A stretch of DNA of 64,000 nt from Arenibacter sp041392165 (GTDB lineage: Bacteria; Bacteroidota; Bacteroidia; Flavobacteriales; Flavobacteriaceae), in the NCBI GenBank assembly GCA_041392165.1, contig JAWKMN010000001.1:434001-498000 (forward strand), read 5' to 3'. The notes beneath the pieces were generated by a model. That model saw only the letters and a list, made by a program, of their open reading frames with translations. It ran no database searches and had not been told where the DNA came from. Positions 37,081 to 45,797 of this stretch are shown here, piece after piece (the first letter of the stretch is position 1; every line of letters starts with the position of its first letter). The position numbers and the translations under genes were made by a program.

Positions 37081-37605
37081 ATGCAGTACAAGCAACAAAT
37101 AATGAGTCCGCACGATATTGTTATACTACTAAAAATTGTAGCTTATGGCAAGGAATCTTGGTTTCAAAAACCTTTGGCCGAGGCTTTGGGAATTAGTCAA
37201 TCCGAGGTTAGCAAATCCCTGAATAGATCTAAGTACGCCGGCCTACTGGACCCTACAGGAAAAACGGTAATGAAACCGGCCCTATTGGAATTTTTGCAAT
37301 TCGGTATACGGTATGTCTTTCCTCAAAAGCCCGGACCTGTAGTGCGCGGTGTACCAACTTCACATTCGGCCCCACCACTTAATGAGGAGATTCATAGCAA
37401 TGAAGATTATGTTTGGCCCTATGGCAAGGGTACCGTAAGGGGACATAGTATTATGCCACTATACCCTACAGTACCAGAAGCGGCACTTAGGGATGAAAAA
37501 TTATATGAACTATTGGCTTTAGTGGATGCATTGCGTGTAGGCAGGGCAAGGGAAAGAGAATTCGCCATTTTAGTACTTAAAAACCGCTTTGGCCTTGGAG
37601 AATAA
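37081..37605 (+). CDS. HTH DNA-binding protein, first copy of HTH/nucleotidyltransferase cassette
   Basis: 174 residues from ATG 37081 (chosen by alignment with the second copy; the frame is open upstream to 37030). A winged or MarR-like helix-turn-helix is visible: ESWFQKPLAEALGISQSEVSKSLNRSKYAGLL. A conserved C-terminal part follows (SHSAPPLNEEI, VWPYGKGTVRGHSIMPLYP). Paralogous to 37909-38427. Sits between hsdS and hsdR and partly overlaps a truncated nucleotidyltransferase gene. Probably an autorepressor/antitoxin-like partner; this is inference from gene order and operators. Confidence 0.75.
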   Translation: MQYKQQIMSPHDIVILLKIVAYGKESWFQKPLAEALGISQSEVSKSLNRSKYAGLLDPTGKTVMKPALLEFLQFGIRYVFPQKPGPVVRGVPTSHSAPPLNEEIHSNEDYVWPYGKGTVRGHSIMPLYPTVPEAALRDEKLYELLALVDALRVGRAREREFAILVLKNRFGLGE

Positions 37606-37789
37606 GGTGATCAATATTAGTGTGGTGGCCGAGGTTGCTGCCGCTTTGAAAGAAGTTAAGGAGGAAATGGTGTTTGTAGGTGGGGCCGTAGTGAGCCTAT
37701 ACACCGATGATCCGGCTGCGGACGAAATTAGACCGACACAAGATATTGATTTTTCACCTTATATACGTAATATAGAAACTTTTAATTGA
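37589..37789 (+). pseudogene. Truncated nucleotidyltransferase (first cassette copy)
   Basis: The 66 codons align with the first 60-odd residues of the intact nucleotidyltransferase at 38421 (VFVGGAVVSLYTDDPAADEI versus VYVGGAVVSIYIDDPAAEDI; then DIDFS). The frame then ends at a TGA and the remaining about 165 residues are missing. A deletion, possibly by recombination with the second cassette, explains it. Confidence 0.8.
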
Positions 37790-37814
37790 TAGAAGTCAGG
37801 TGTTCTGTATTGGG

Positions 37815-37842
37815 AATATCGCATATCGCGATATGCGATATT
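37815..37842 (+). promoter_or_regulatory. 28-base perfect palindrome, likely operator of the second HTH gene
   Basis: The half-site is AATATCGCATATCG followed by its exact reverse complement. It ends 66 bases before the second HTH ATG. Confidence 0.65.
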
Positions 37843-37881
37843 TGTTTACAATAAATTGTTATTATGTAAGTTATATATTAT

Positions 37882-37906
37882 TATTGCATATCGCAATATA
37901 CGATAA
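37882..37906 (+). promoter_or_regulatory. Second, imperfect copy of the operator
   Basis: TATTGCATATCGCAATATACGATAA repeats the GCATATCGC core of the 28-base palindrome and has its own arms TATTGC / GCAATA. It ends three bases before the HTH start codon, a position fitting autorepression. Confidence 0.55.
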
Positions 37907-37908
37907 TT

Positions 37909-38427
37909 ATGAAAAAAAGTAGTTTGCATCAAATGAAACCCCAAGACATTGTGGTCTTGGCCAAGCTCATAGCTATGGGCAATGATGGTTATGTTCAAAT
38001 ACTATTAGCGGAAACCCTGTATATGAGTCAATCAGAAATCAGCAGTTCATTAAAACGTTCTCATTATGCGGGTTTGCTTATCAACAATGGGCAAGAAGTA
38101 GAGCGTAAACTATTTTTCGATTTTATTCAATATGGCTTGGGGGTAGTTTTTCCCGTGCATCCGGGGGCTATAGTCAGGGGTACAGTTACCGCACATAGTG
38201 CGCCACCACTAAACCTGGAATTTGTGAGCGGTGAAAAATATGTCTGGCCCTATGCCAAAGGGCATTCTAGAGGGCAGAGTATTACTCCCTTATACCCCAC
38301 AGTACCACAAGCCGCGCACCTAGACGAAAGCCTACATGAATTATTGGCGCTGTTTGATGCCGTACGTGCCGGTCGTGCTCGTGAAAAAAATAAGGCCTTG
38401 GAAATATTAAAAGAACGGATATGCTAA
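37909..38427 (+). CDS. HTH DNA-binding protein, second cassette copy
   Basis: 172 residues, ATG start. HTH: YVQILLAETLYMSQSEISSSLKRSHYAGLL, then SAPPLNLEFVSGEKYVWPYAKG and GQSITPLYPTVPQAA, as in the first copy. Recognition-helix residues differ between copies (QSEVSKSLNRSK versus QSEISSSLKRSH), in line with the different operators in front of each gene. Overlaps the nucleotidyltransferase start by seven bases. Confidence 0.78.
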   Translation: MKKSSLHQMKPQDIVVLAKLIAMGNDGYVQILLAETLYMSQSEISSSLKRSHYAGLLINNGQEVERKLFFDFIQYGLGVVFPVHPGAIVRGTVTAHSAPPLNLEFVSGEKYVWPYAKGHSRGQSITPLYPTVPQAAHLDESLHELLALFDAVRAGRAREKNKALEILKERIC

Positions 38428-39116
38428 AAAATACCTTTATCAATAGGGAGGCCACTAAAAAAGTAGCCATGGCTTTGGGAGACTTAAATGATCAGGTTGT
38501 TTATGTAGGCGGGGCAGTGGTAAGTATTTATATAGATGATCCTGCGGCGGAGGATATACGGGCTACAAAAGATATAGATCTTACCTTTCAGATTGCAACC
38601 TATACAAAATTGGAGCAGATACGGGAAAGTTTAAATGAAAGAGGGTTTTATCAAAATGCGGAAGATGAAGTTATATGCAGGTTTCGTTACGAAGATTTGA
38701 AAATTGACGTTATGTCTACAGAATCTGTAGGATGGGCTCCATCTAACCCTTGGTTCAAGAAAGGTTTTAGTAAAGCCATAACTGTAAATCTTGATGGAAT
38801 TATAATTAAGGTTTTACCCTTGCCCTATTTTTTGGCTACCAAAATGGAGGCCTTTTTTAATAGGGGAATCAAAGATGTTTATGCCAGTCACGACCTAGAA
38901 GATATAGTATACCTTTTTAACTATACTTCTGATATTGACGCACAAGTACTGGCTTCCAACAAAGAATTACTAGAATATTTATCTGAAAAGCTATTGGGTA
39001 TTACGGGAAACTGTAATATTCTTACGGCCATTAGGGGTAGTTTGTATTATGAACAGGCCGATGAACGCATGGAAATTATTAAAGGACGTTTTCTAAACAT
39101 AATCAATGGCATTTAA
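38421..39116 (+). CDS. Nucleotidyltransferase-fold protein (AbiEii-like)
   Basis: 231 residues. The polymerase-beta-type nucleotidyltransferase motif VVYVGGAVVSIYIDDP...DIRATKDIDLTF (G-G-x10-D-x-D pattern) and a later acidic strand YEDLKIDVMS suggest an active enzyme. ALATKMEAFF-type helix (FLATKMEAFFNRG) and HDLEDIVYLF are as in AbiEii/MenT-like toxins. With the preceding HTH protein it forms a likely toxin-antitoxin-like pair inside the R-M operon. hsdR starts within its last eleven bases, so expression is coupled. Confidence 0.75.
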   Translation: MLKNTFINREATKKVAMALGDLNDQVVYVGGAVVSIYIDDPAAEDIRATKDIDLTFQIATYTKLEQIRESLNERGFYQNAEDEVICRFRYEDLKIDVMSTESVGWAPSNPWFKKGFSKAITVNLDGIIIKVLPLPYFLATKMEAFFNRGIKDVYASHDLEDIVYLFNYTSDIDAQVLASNKELLEYLSEKLLGITGNCNILTAIRGSLYYEQADERMEIIKGRFLNIINGI

Positions 39117-42072
39117 CGAACTAAATAGTGTAGAACACTACATTGTTAATCAACTTACCGGAGTAAACTTAAACAAGGGGGGCGTACATGAACAGAAAAT
39201 GGGCTATGGAGTACAATGGACATATAAAACGGCTCAAGACATTGAACGGGGTGTACATGAAGTCTTGGAAGAATCCGAGCTTAAAAGAGCTTTGATCCGC
39301 TTAAACCCAGAAATCAATGCCAATCCGGATTTTGCAGATGAGGTTTTATACAAACTAAGGGCCATTTTAATTACGGTGAATCAGGTTGGTCTGGTTAAGG
39401 CGAACGAGGAGTTCTTTAAGTGGTTAACGGGAGATAAAACCATGCCCTTTGGGGAGAACAATCGCTATGTTCCTGTCAGGCTCATGGATTTTGATGATCT
39501 CGGCAATAATGTGTATGTAGTTACCAATCAGTTTCGGATTCGTCACCGTGAAACTAAAATTCCGGACATTGTAATGATGATCAATGGGATTCCAGTGGCT
39601 GTGGGGGAGGCTAAAACCCCCATTCGATCGGCTATAGAATGGGGTGATGGGGCCTATGAAATTAATGAAATATATGAAAATGCAGTACCACAATTATTTG
39701 TTCCCAACATACTCTCGTTCGCTACCGAAGGCAAGGAATTGTATTATGGAGCCATAAGAAGCCCTGTGCAATATTGGGCACCCTGGCGGTTGGAAAACGA
39801 TGAGGATGCCCTGGCCAAAAGATTGGGTTTGGGAGAGGTTGGAAAAGAGTTGTCCGATTTATTGAGTCCTGTTCGGTTGCTGGACATTATGCGCAACTTC
39901 TCCTTGTTCTCTACAGACAAAAAGAAACGGAGAATAAAGATCATACCGCGTTTTCAGCAGTATGAAGGTGCCAATAAAATTGTAGAACGGGTTAAAGAAG
40001 GACGCATTAAGAAAGGATTGATATGGCATTTCCAAGGCTCTGGAAAATCGTTCTTAATGGTATTCGCTGCCCAAAAATTAAGAAGGGAACCGGATCTAAA
40101 AAGTCCAACCGTAATTATACTTGTTGACCGTACCGATCTGGATACCCAAATATCCGGAACCTTTAATGCAGCCGATATAGATAATGTGGAAACCACGGAT
40201 AACATTAAGGAACTGCAAGGAATGTTGGAACGGGGTACACGCAAGATCATAGTATCCATGATCCATAAGTTTCGGGATGCCAAACCGAATATGAATACCC
40301 GGGATAACATTATTGTCCTGGTAGATGAGGCCCACAGGACCCAGGAAGGGGATTTAGGAAGGCAAATGCGGGCAGCATTGCCCAATGCATTTTTATTTGG
40401 GCTTACAGGGACACCGGTAAACAAGGCCGATAAAAATACCTTTTGGGCCTTTGGTTCGGAAGAAGATAGGGGAGGGTATATGTCCCGTTATACCTTTCAG
40501 GATTCCATTAGGGATGATGCCACTTTACGGTTACATTTTGAACCGCGGCTCGTTGACGTACATGTGGATAAGGAAACCATAGATAAAGCCTTTAAAGAGT
40601 TTAAGGACAATTCTGCATTAACAGATGAGGAAGCTGACGCATTGAACCAGAAATCGGCAAGGATGGCGGCTTTTTTAAAATCCCCGGAACGGGTTGCAAA
40701 AATTGTAGATGACATTGCCCAACATTTTAACGAAAAGGTGGCACCCCATGGGTTCAAGGCCATGATCGTTACTCCTGACCGTTATGCTTGCGTACAATAC
40801 AAGACGGAGCTTGACAAACATTTTCCTGAGGAGGCCAGTGCTGTGGTCATATCTACTTCGGCCAATGACCCTTTGGAGTTCAAGCAAAAATGGGGAGTGG
40901 ATAAAGGCAGGCAGGAAAAGATTGTGGATGAATTTAATGACGCCCAATCCGACCTAAAGTTTATCATTGTAACCGCTAAGCTCCTCACCGGATTTGATGC
41001 TCCTATACTGCAAACCATGTACTTGGACAAGTCCTTAAAGGACCATACGTTATTGCAGGCCATTTGCCGTACCAATCGTCTTTTTCCCAACAAATCCTTT
41101 GGGCGTATTGTAGATTATTTTGGGGTTTTTGATGACGCTGCCAAGGCTTTGCAATTTGATGAAGAAAGTGTGAAAACGGTTATCTCCAATTTATCCGAAC
41201 TTAGGGAGAAACTGCCTAAGGCTATGAGGGAAGCTTTATCACATTTTGATGGGGTAGACAGAACATTGGAAGGTTTTGAAGGCTTGGAGGCAGCACAGGA
41301 TTCCATAGGCACTGACAATAAAAAGGATGCCTTTGCCAAGGACTACAAATACCTATCCAAACTTTGGGAGTCGCTGTCACCGGATAAGGTGCTGGACATC
41401 TATAATGAAGACTATAAATGGCTTTCCCAGGTCTTTGAATCCGTACGGCCTCCCATTGATAATATGGGCAAACTTCTATGGTTTTCCCTAGGAGCACAAA
41501 CCACGAAGCTGATCCATGAAAATATCCATGTTGGGGAGGTACATCAGTTGGAGGAGTTTGTGCTGGATGCAGACGTTATTGAAGAAATTTTCAACAACCC
41601 AGATCCAAAGAATGCCAAAAAGCTGGAGAAGATTCTGATCAAGCGATTTAAAAAGCATGCAGGTAATCCGAAGTTTAGATCTCTAAGTGAACGACTTGAA
41701 GAATTGCGGGATAGAGCAGAACAAGGCTTAATAACCTCCATAGAGTTTGTTAAGGAACTTTGTAAACTGGCCAAAGAAACGGTACAAGCAGAGAAAGAGT
41801 TGGAAGTGTATATTCAGGAAAAAACACCTCAAGCAGCCTTGACCGAACTATTTTTAGAGTTAAAAACCAATCAAACTCCGGTCGTTGTAGAACGTATTGT
41901 GGCTGATATAGATGCCCACGTTCGCATTGTAAGTTTTGATGGTTGGCAGCAGACCGTTGGAGGTGAAAGGGAAGTTCAAAAGTCATTACGACAAATTCTT
42001 TGGGCCAAATACAAGATTAAAGATCAGGTGTTGTTTGATCGTGCGTATGCTTATATAAAGGAGTATTATTAA
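39106..42072 (+). CDS. hsdR: Type I restriction endonuclease subunit R
   Basis: 988 residues. N-terminal PD-(D/E)XK nuclease: KIPDIVMMINGIPVAVGEAK (D154, E168, K170). Superfamily 2 translocase: Walker A-like WHFQGSGKSFLMVFAA near residue 310, DEAH box (VDEAHRTQEGD), motif III LTGTPV, motif VI region ICRTNRLFPNKSFGRIVDYF. The C-terminal helical region contacts the modification complex. ATP-driven translocation and random-site cleavage of unmodified DNA is the family's known activity. Last gene of the operon, coupled to the upstream nucleotidyltransferase by an 11-base overlap. Confidence 0.96.
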   Translation: MAFNELNSVEHYIVNQLTGVNLNKGGVHEQKMGYGVQWTYKTAQDIERGVHEVLEESELKRALIRLNPEINANPDFADEVLYKLRAILITVNQVGLVKANEEFFKWLTGDKTMPFGENNRYVPVRLMDFDDLGNNVYVVTNQFRIRHRETKIPDIVMMINGIPVAVGEAKTPIRSAIEWGDGAYEINEIYENAVPQLFVPNILSFATEGKELYYGAIRSPVQYWAPWRLENDEDALAKRLGLGEVGKELSDLLSPVRLLDIMRNFSLFSTDKKKRRIKIIPRFQQYEGANKIVERVKEGRIKKGLIWHFQGSGKSFLMVFAAQKLRREPDLKSPTVIILVDRTDLDTQISGTFNAADIDNVETTDNIKELQGMLERGTRKIIVSMIHKFRDAKPNMNTRDNIIVLVDEAHRTQEGDLGRQMRAALPNAFLFGLTGTPVNKADKNTFWAFGSEEDRGGYMSRYTFQDSIRDDATLRLHFEPRLVDVHVDKETIDKAFKEFKDNSALTDEEADALNQKSARMAAFLKSPERVAKIVDDIAQHFNEKVAPHGFKAMIVTPDRYACVQYKTELDKHFPEEASAVVISTSANDPLEFKQKWGVDKGRQEKIVDEFNDAQSDLKFIIVTAKLLTGFDAPILQTMYLDKSLKDHTLLQAICRTNRLFPNKSFGRIVDYFGVFDDAAKALQFDEESVKTVISNLSELREKLPKAMREALSHFDGVDRTLEGFEGLEAAQDSIGTDNKKDAFAKDYKYLSKLWESLSPDKVLDIYNEDYKWLSQVFESVRPPIDNMGKLLWFSLGAQTTKLIHENIHVGEVHQLEEFVLDADVIEEIFNNPDPKNAKKLEKILIKRFKKHAGNPKFRSLSERLEELRDRAEQGLITSIEFVKELCKLAKETVQAEKELEVYIQEKTPQAALTELFLELKTNQTPVVVERIVADIDAHVRIVSFDGWQQTVGGEREVQKSLRQILWAKYKIKDQVLFDRAYAYIKEYY

Positions 42073-42662
42073 TTGTGGGTAGATGTAGTGGTTTATGAGT
42101 ACCATTAGCACTATAACCTTTATTGTTGACTGGCTTCATTATTCCAGTATAATTCTTCAAGGAGATTACTTTGGCACTGCTAAATACGGTTTTAGGAATG
42201 AGTTGTTGATTGTTGCCTATGTCTGCTCCTAACCACATAATTAAAAGGTAATCAGGTTAGTATCAGACTGTCCGCCATATCAACATTGGAGCAACACATT
42301 TACAAGGTTAAAAGCCGATGGTCTTATAGGGACGATATGTGTTACTATCTGAGATTCCCAGGTTGTTATTTATTGATGAAGCCAAAGTGTAACGCTTCAG
42401 TCAATTTTTATTTTCTTGCTAAATGAGGCTTACTGTAGGAGGTTTTAGGCACTATGTTCTACCTAGGGATACATTTTGCCTGTATGTGCTTACAGTGAAT
42501 TAAAACAAGGTTTGTCGTAGGAGAGCAATAAGGTTACCTATTTAATTAAAAGGTAACCAATTTAAGACTATGCTTTTTAAATGTTACGGTAAAATATTTA
42601 TTCCTAAAAGGCGTTTTAAGAAACTAGTTGTGGAACGTAACATTAACAAACCATTTAAACCA
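42073..42662. other. Intergenic region after hsdR
   Basis: About 590 bases. A short open frame on the minus strand overlaps the hsdR end and shows no recognised domain. Two AT-rich AATTAAAAGGTAA words (42240 and 42545) are the only repetition noted. No gene is called. Confidence 0.45.
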
Positions 42663-43955
42663 ATGAATAGTCGTATAACTGCAAAACTATTAATCGTGAC
42701 CATTTTTATGGTTGTTGGTTGCTCTAAAAGCGAGGAGCCTTCCACAACAGACAAAACTCCGACACCTGCTGAAACTTTGAGTCAAGTAAAATTGCAAATC
42801 GCAGGTTTTTCAAGTTTTGGTAACACTCCGTTTTCTTTAGATGTTTTGGATTCTAACAAAGCATTGGTTAAAAGTATCGATGACTTGACTGCTATTCCGG
42901 CATCAATAGAGTTGGAAGATGGTGAATATAGTTTGCTTCTGGAGTCCGTTAGACCCCAAGTTATTACGGCGGATGTTAATTTGTTCCAAGGTAAATCAGA
43001 AAAATTTGTCGTAAATGGGTCAAGTGAAATAAGTATTAGCATAACGGTGCAGAAAGAGGCTTTTAGAGGCTGGGTAGAAGTGCCCAATGTGCCCATGGAA
43101 GCCAGGTCTGGAGCAGCGTCATTCATTATAGACGGGATCATTTATGTCGGAATGGGATACAATGCTTCCCATGAACGTTTAAAGGATTGGTGGAGCTATA
43201 CCATAGATACCAATGAGTGGGCCCAACTAGATAATTTTCCAAGTGAAGGCAGGACCTTTGTAACTTCCTTTCATATAGGTTCCAAGGGATATTTCAGCAT
43301 GGGTAACACAGAAAGCCCAGAGAATTCCGATATAGAGTCCAAGGAACTTTGGGAATTTGATTCACAAACCAATGTTTGGTCCCAAAAGTCCGATTTTACA
43401 GGAATATTTAGAGACTCGCCAGTCTCGCTTGTAATAGGAGACAAAGCTTACATGGGTACCGGAATAAACAACGGAATCACTGCTTTGAGCGATATTTATC
43501 AGTATGACCCAACTGTTGACGAGTGGTCTCCAGTAGCAGATGTTTTAGGTGATCCTACCTATGGTTTTGGATCATTTACCTTGGATGGTAAAGGACATTT
43601 ATTAGGAGGTACTATAAATAGCGATGTTAGAACAAATCAACATCTTGCATATAACCCAAATGATAATTCTTGGGTCGAACTTTCTCCTGCACCGGGAGAC
43701 CCGAGGCTGGAAGGGGTAGGTTTTGTTATAAACGACGTGGCCTATTATGGATTAGGAAGTATTACTAACACGTCACCAGGTATAGATTTATGGAGTTATG
43801 ATAACGCGAACGATACCTGGACAAGAGCATCGGATTTTCCTGGCCCCGCAAGGAGTACCACGGTGTTTGGTTCCAACAATGATTTGGGGTATTATGGATT
43901 CGGTTTGAATATCAGTGAAGTAAACGACTTTTATCTTTATTATCCTGAAGAGTAG
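42663..43955 (+). CDS. Kelch-repeat lipoprotein
   Basis: About 430 residues. Lipoprotein signal ending FMVVGCSKSEE (lipobox Cys about 18), a Thr/Pro-rich spacer, a small beta domain to about residue 130, then six Kelch-like blades with the usual pattern of GG/GMG turns and W spaced from Y/T (for example IYVGMGYN...WWSYTIDTNEW, KAYMGTGIN...YQYDPTVDEW). Predicted surface or periplasmic beta-propeller of unknown partner. The ATG at 42663 gives a proper signal peptide; the open frame extends 93 bases upstream. Confidence 0.85.
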   Translation: MNSRITAKLLIVTIFMVVGCSKSEEPSTTDKTPTPAETLSQVKLQIAGFSSFGNTPFSLDVLDSNKALVKSIDDLTAIPASIELEDGEYSLLLESVRPQVITADVNLFQGKSEKFVVNGSSEISISITVQKEAFRGWVEVPNVPMEARSGAASFIIDGIIYVGMGYNASHERLKDWWSYTIDTNEWAQLDNFPSEGRTFVTSFHIGSKGYFSMGNTESPENSDIESKELWEFDSQTNVWSQKSDFTGIFRDSPVSLVIGDKAYMGTGINNGITALSDIYQYDPTVDEWSPVADVLGDPTYGFGSFTLDGKGHLLGGTINSDVRTNQHLAYNPNDNSWVELSPAPGDPRLEGVGFVINDVAYYGLGSITNTSPGIDLWSYDNANDTWTRASDFPGPARSTTVFGSNNDLGYYGFGLNISEVNDFYLYYPEE

Positions 43956-44149
43956 TAAGATTCTTGCTATTTCTCTTTGTTGCTAAGAAGTTGCTAAATT
44001 GTATATGGTATAAATACCAGCCGGCTTGGCATTGTCGCCACATATCAACTTTTCAACCTTACTTTTCGAACATTTCTTTTGTAAAGGTAAAGTGGCGTCC
44101 TTTATAACGCAACCCTTCAATTATTGATTTATTGGTGATAGGGGAGATT

Positions 44150-44635
44150 GCCAAATGATATTTTGTATAGGTACTGTTGCTGGATTCCCTATAAACCAAT
44201 CGCTTTTAACCTCAAATGGGAACTCCACTCAAGGTAACACATTAAAATGCTCTTTGCAGTTAATTTCTAATTTTAGGCGTAAGCGTAAGTCCTCATATTC
44301 TGAAGTAAATCGATAAAAGGCTTTTGCTCCGTGACCGCCAACTTTGGTATTACGAGGTTCCTCAAAAAATGTAATTATCTCACGAATGCGCTCCATAATA
44401 GGTTTGATAGGGCTTCCTTAATTTGGACCAAATCGATATCTTCAGAATATCTAGGAGCAGGGTGCAGGTATAATTTGTGTAATGCCGTGCCGCCTCTAAA
44501 AGCTAGATTCTCTCGTAGAAAATCATCAGAAAACAACTCAACCAGGGTTCTGCTAATGACCAAATCTTGTTCTATTTGTGAAAATGGTTTCCAAGGAGCG
44601 TATTCTTGCCAGGCAGCTATGTAGGGTCTTGGGAT
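44150..44635 (-). pseudogene. Decayed AbiEii-type nucleotidyltransferase toxin
   Basis: Reading leftward, IIPRPYIAAWQEYAPWKPFS ... RENLAFRGGTALHKLYLHP and RYSEDIDLVQI match the N-terminal half of AbiEii (GGTxLxK...SxDID). A frameshift near 44420 moves the frame to PIKPIMERIREIITFFEEP ... LRLKLEINCKEHFNVL. An in-frame TGA near 44235 is followed by VEFPFEVKSDWFIGN and then homology fades. The normal start codon is also lacking (ATT at the expected place). Not functional. Confidence 0.75.
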
Positions 44636-45432
44636 AATATATCGCTCTCTAGTTTGATGTTGACATCTACTTTCCAAAAATTAGTTACGGCTCCAGCACT
44701 TTTCTTGGATGATGGGTTGAGCAAGACGGGATAATATTTTACTGTTTTGAAATATTCAGTAAGTACTTGAATTAACTCCTCATTATCGTTTTCGAATCCA
44801 TCAATGAAATATCCCAATCTTTGTAAAGTACTTTTGTATGGATACCATGACAATAAATCTAATAAATTAGAGTAATTAATACTGTCCATAAGTTCTTCAA
44901 GGACAGAGAGCATTCTATTCAATCCGCCCAATTTATTTTGATAATGAATTAGGTCCACAGCGGTCAATACTGGATCTGAAATTTTGAAAATTCCAGCATC
45001 CGATTTTTTAGTAAGAATATTTTTTTCAGGCCAATTGGTGGTAGTAAAAAAACGTATATCCAATGCCCCTTTGTTTATGTCCAATAGGGTTGGCTTTGTA
45101 GTAATTATATAATCTCGTTGTATTTGTTGATGGCTTGCACCATGAAATTTAGCTGCGGAATATAGTCCAATATAATAAGGCCTGTCCAAAGCTTTAAATA
45201 GTTTTTCACTATATAATTGAATAGGTATTTTGCCTTGTTTTGAGTACCTAGGGGGATAATGAGAAAAAATTCCCTTCTTAGCGGGATAATATCCCCTTTT
45301 TTGGTTAAGTATGTGATAAATCCGTTGTTAGATCCTCCTTATCTTTCTGGATCACTTCTTGGAGCTCGTCCTTGGAAAAGGAGTACTCTTCAAGTGAGCG
45401 TTTTTCTTTTTTGAAATCGGTGAGATACAATT
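44617..45432 (-). pseudogene. Decayed AbiEi-type antitoxin
   Basis: The longest open part (44617-45189) carries DRPYYIGLYSAAKFHGASHQ and a C-terminal AbiEi domain. Homology continues upstream in other frames: PRYSKQGKIPIQLYSEKLFK after a frameshift near 45253, TYLTKKGDIIPLRREFFLII before it, and, after another frameshift near 45325, SFSKDELQEVIQKDKEDLTT. So the N-terminal winged-helix part is present but broken at least twice. Paired with the AbiEii relic in the normal antitoxin-toxin order. Confidence 0.75.
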
Positions 45433-45496
45433 ATAGCAATTTTCCGAGATAGTTGGTAATAATTACTAATTATCTCGCATTTTTACTAAAGTTTTT

Positions 45497-45700
45497 TTAA
45501 TTGAGTTTCAATACTTCTTCCAGGCCTTTTTCTATAATATTAGTATCCAGCTCCTTAAGGTGGGCTATAGTAACACCAAGATTTTGATGCCCCAAAGACT
45601 CACTGATTACATCTGTTGCCACACCTTTTTGTTTGGGGCAATTGGCAAAACTGGCTATTTCGGGGTTGGTCCGAAGTATTCTACAATAATCAAAAAAACA
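45497..45700 (-). pseudogene. C-terminal relic of a tyrosine recombinase/integrase
   Basis: Minus-strand translation gives KQKGVATDVISESLGHQN followed by LGVTIAHLKELDTNII, the end of bacteroidotal phage-type integrases. The nucleophile position (usually ...YLKEL) is His, and the RHSFA box is degraded (ASFAN). The rest of the gene is missing. Points to an old integrated element to the left. Confidence 0.75.
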
Positions 45701-45797
45701 TGGGTTTTTAATAAGATACTATATGATTTTGATTAAAAAAGGAAATAGTTTTGAACAGGTCTTAATAGATCGTTCATTACTTATAGTCCTTATATCC

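Noticed and set aside
42017..42238. 73-residue minus-strand ORF at the hsdR 3' end
   Set aside because: It overlaps the hsdR end, has no recognisable domain and no sign of a start region; too weak to call.
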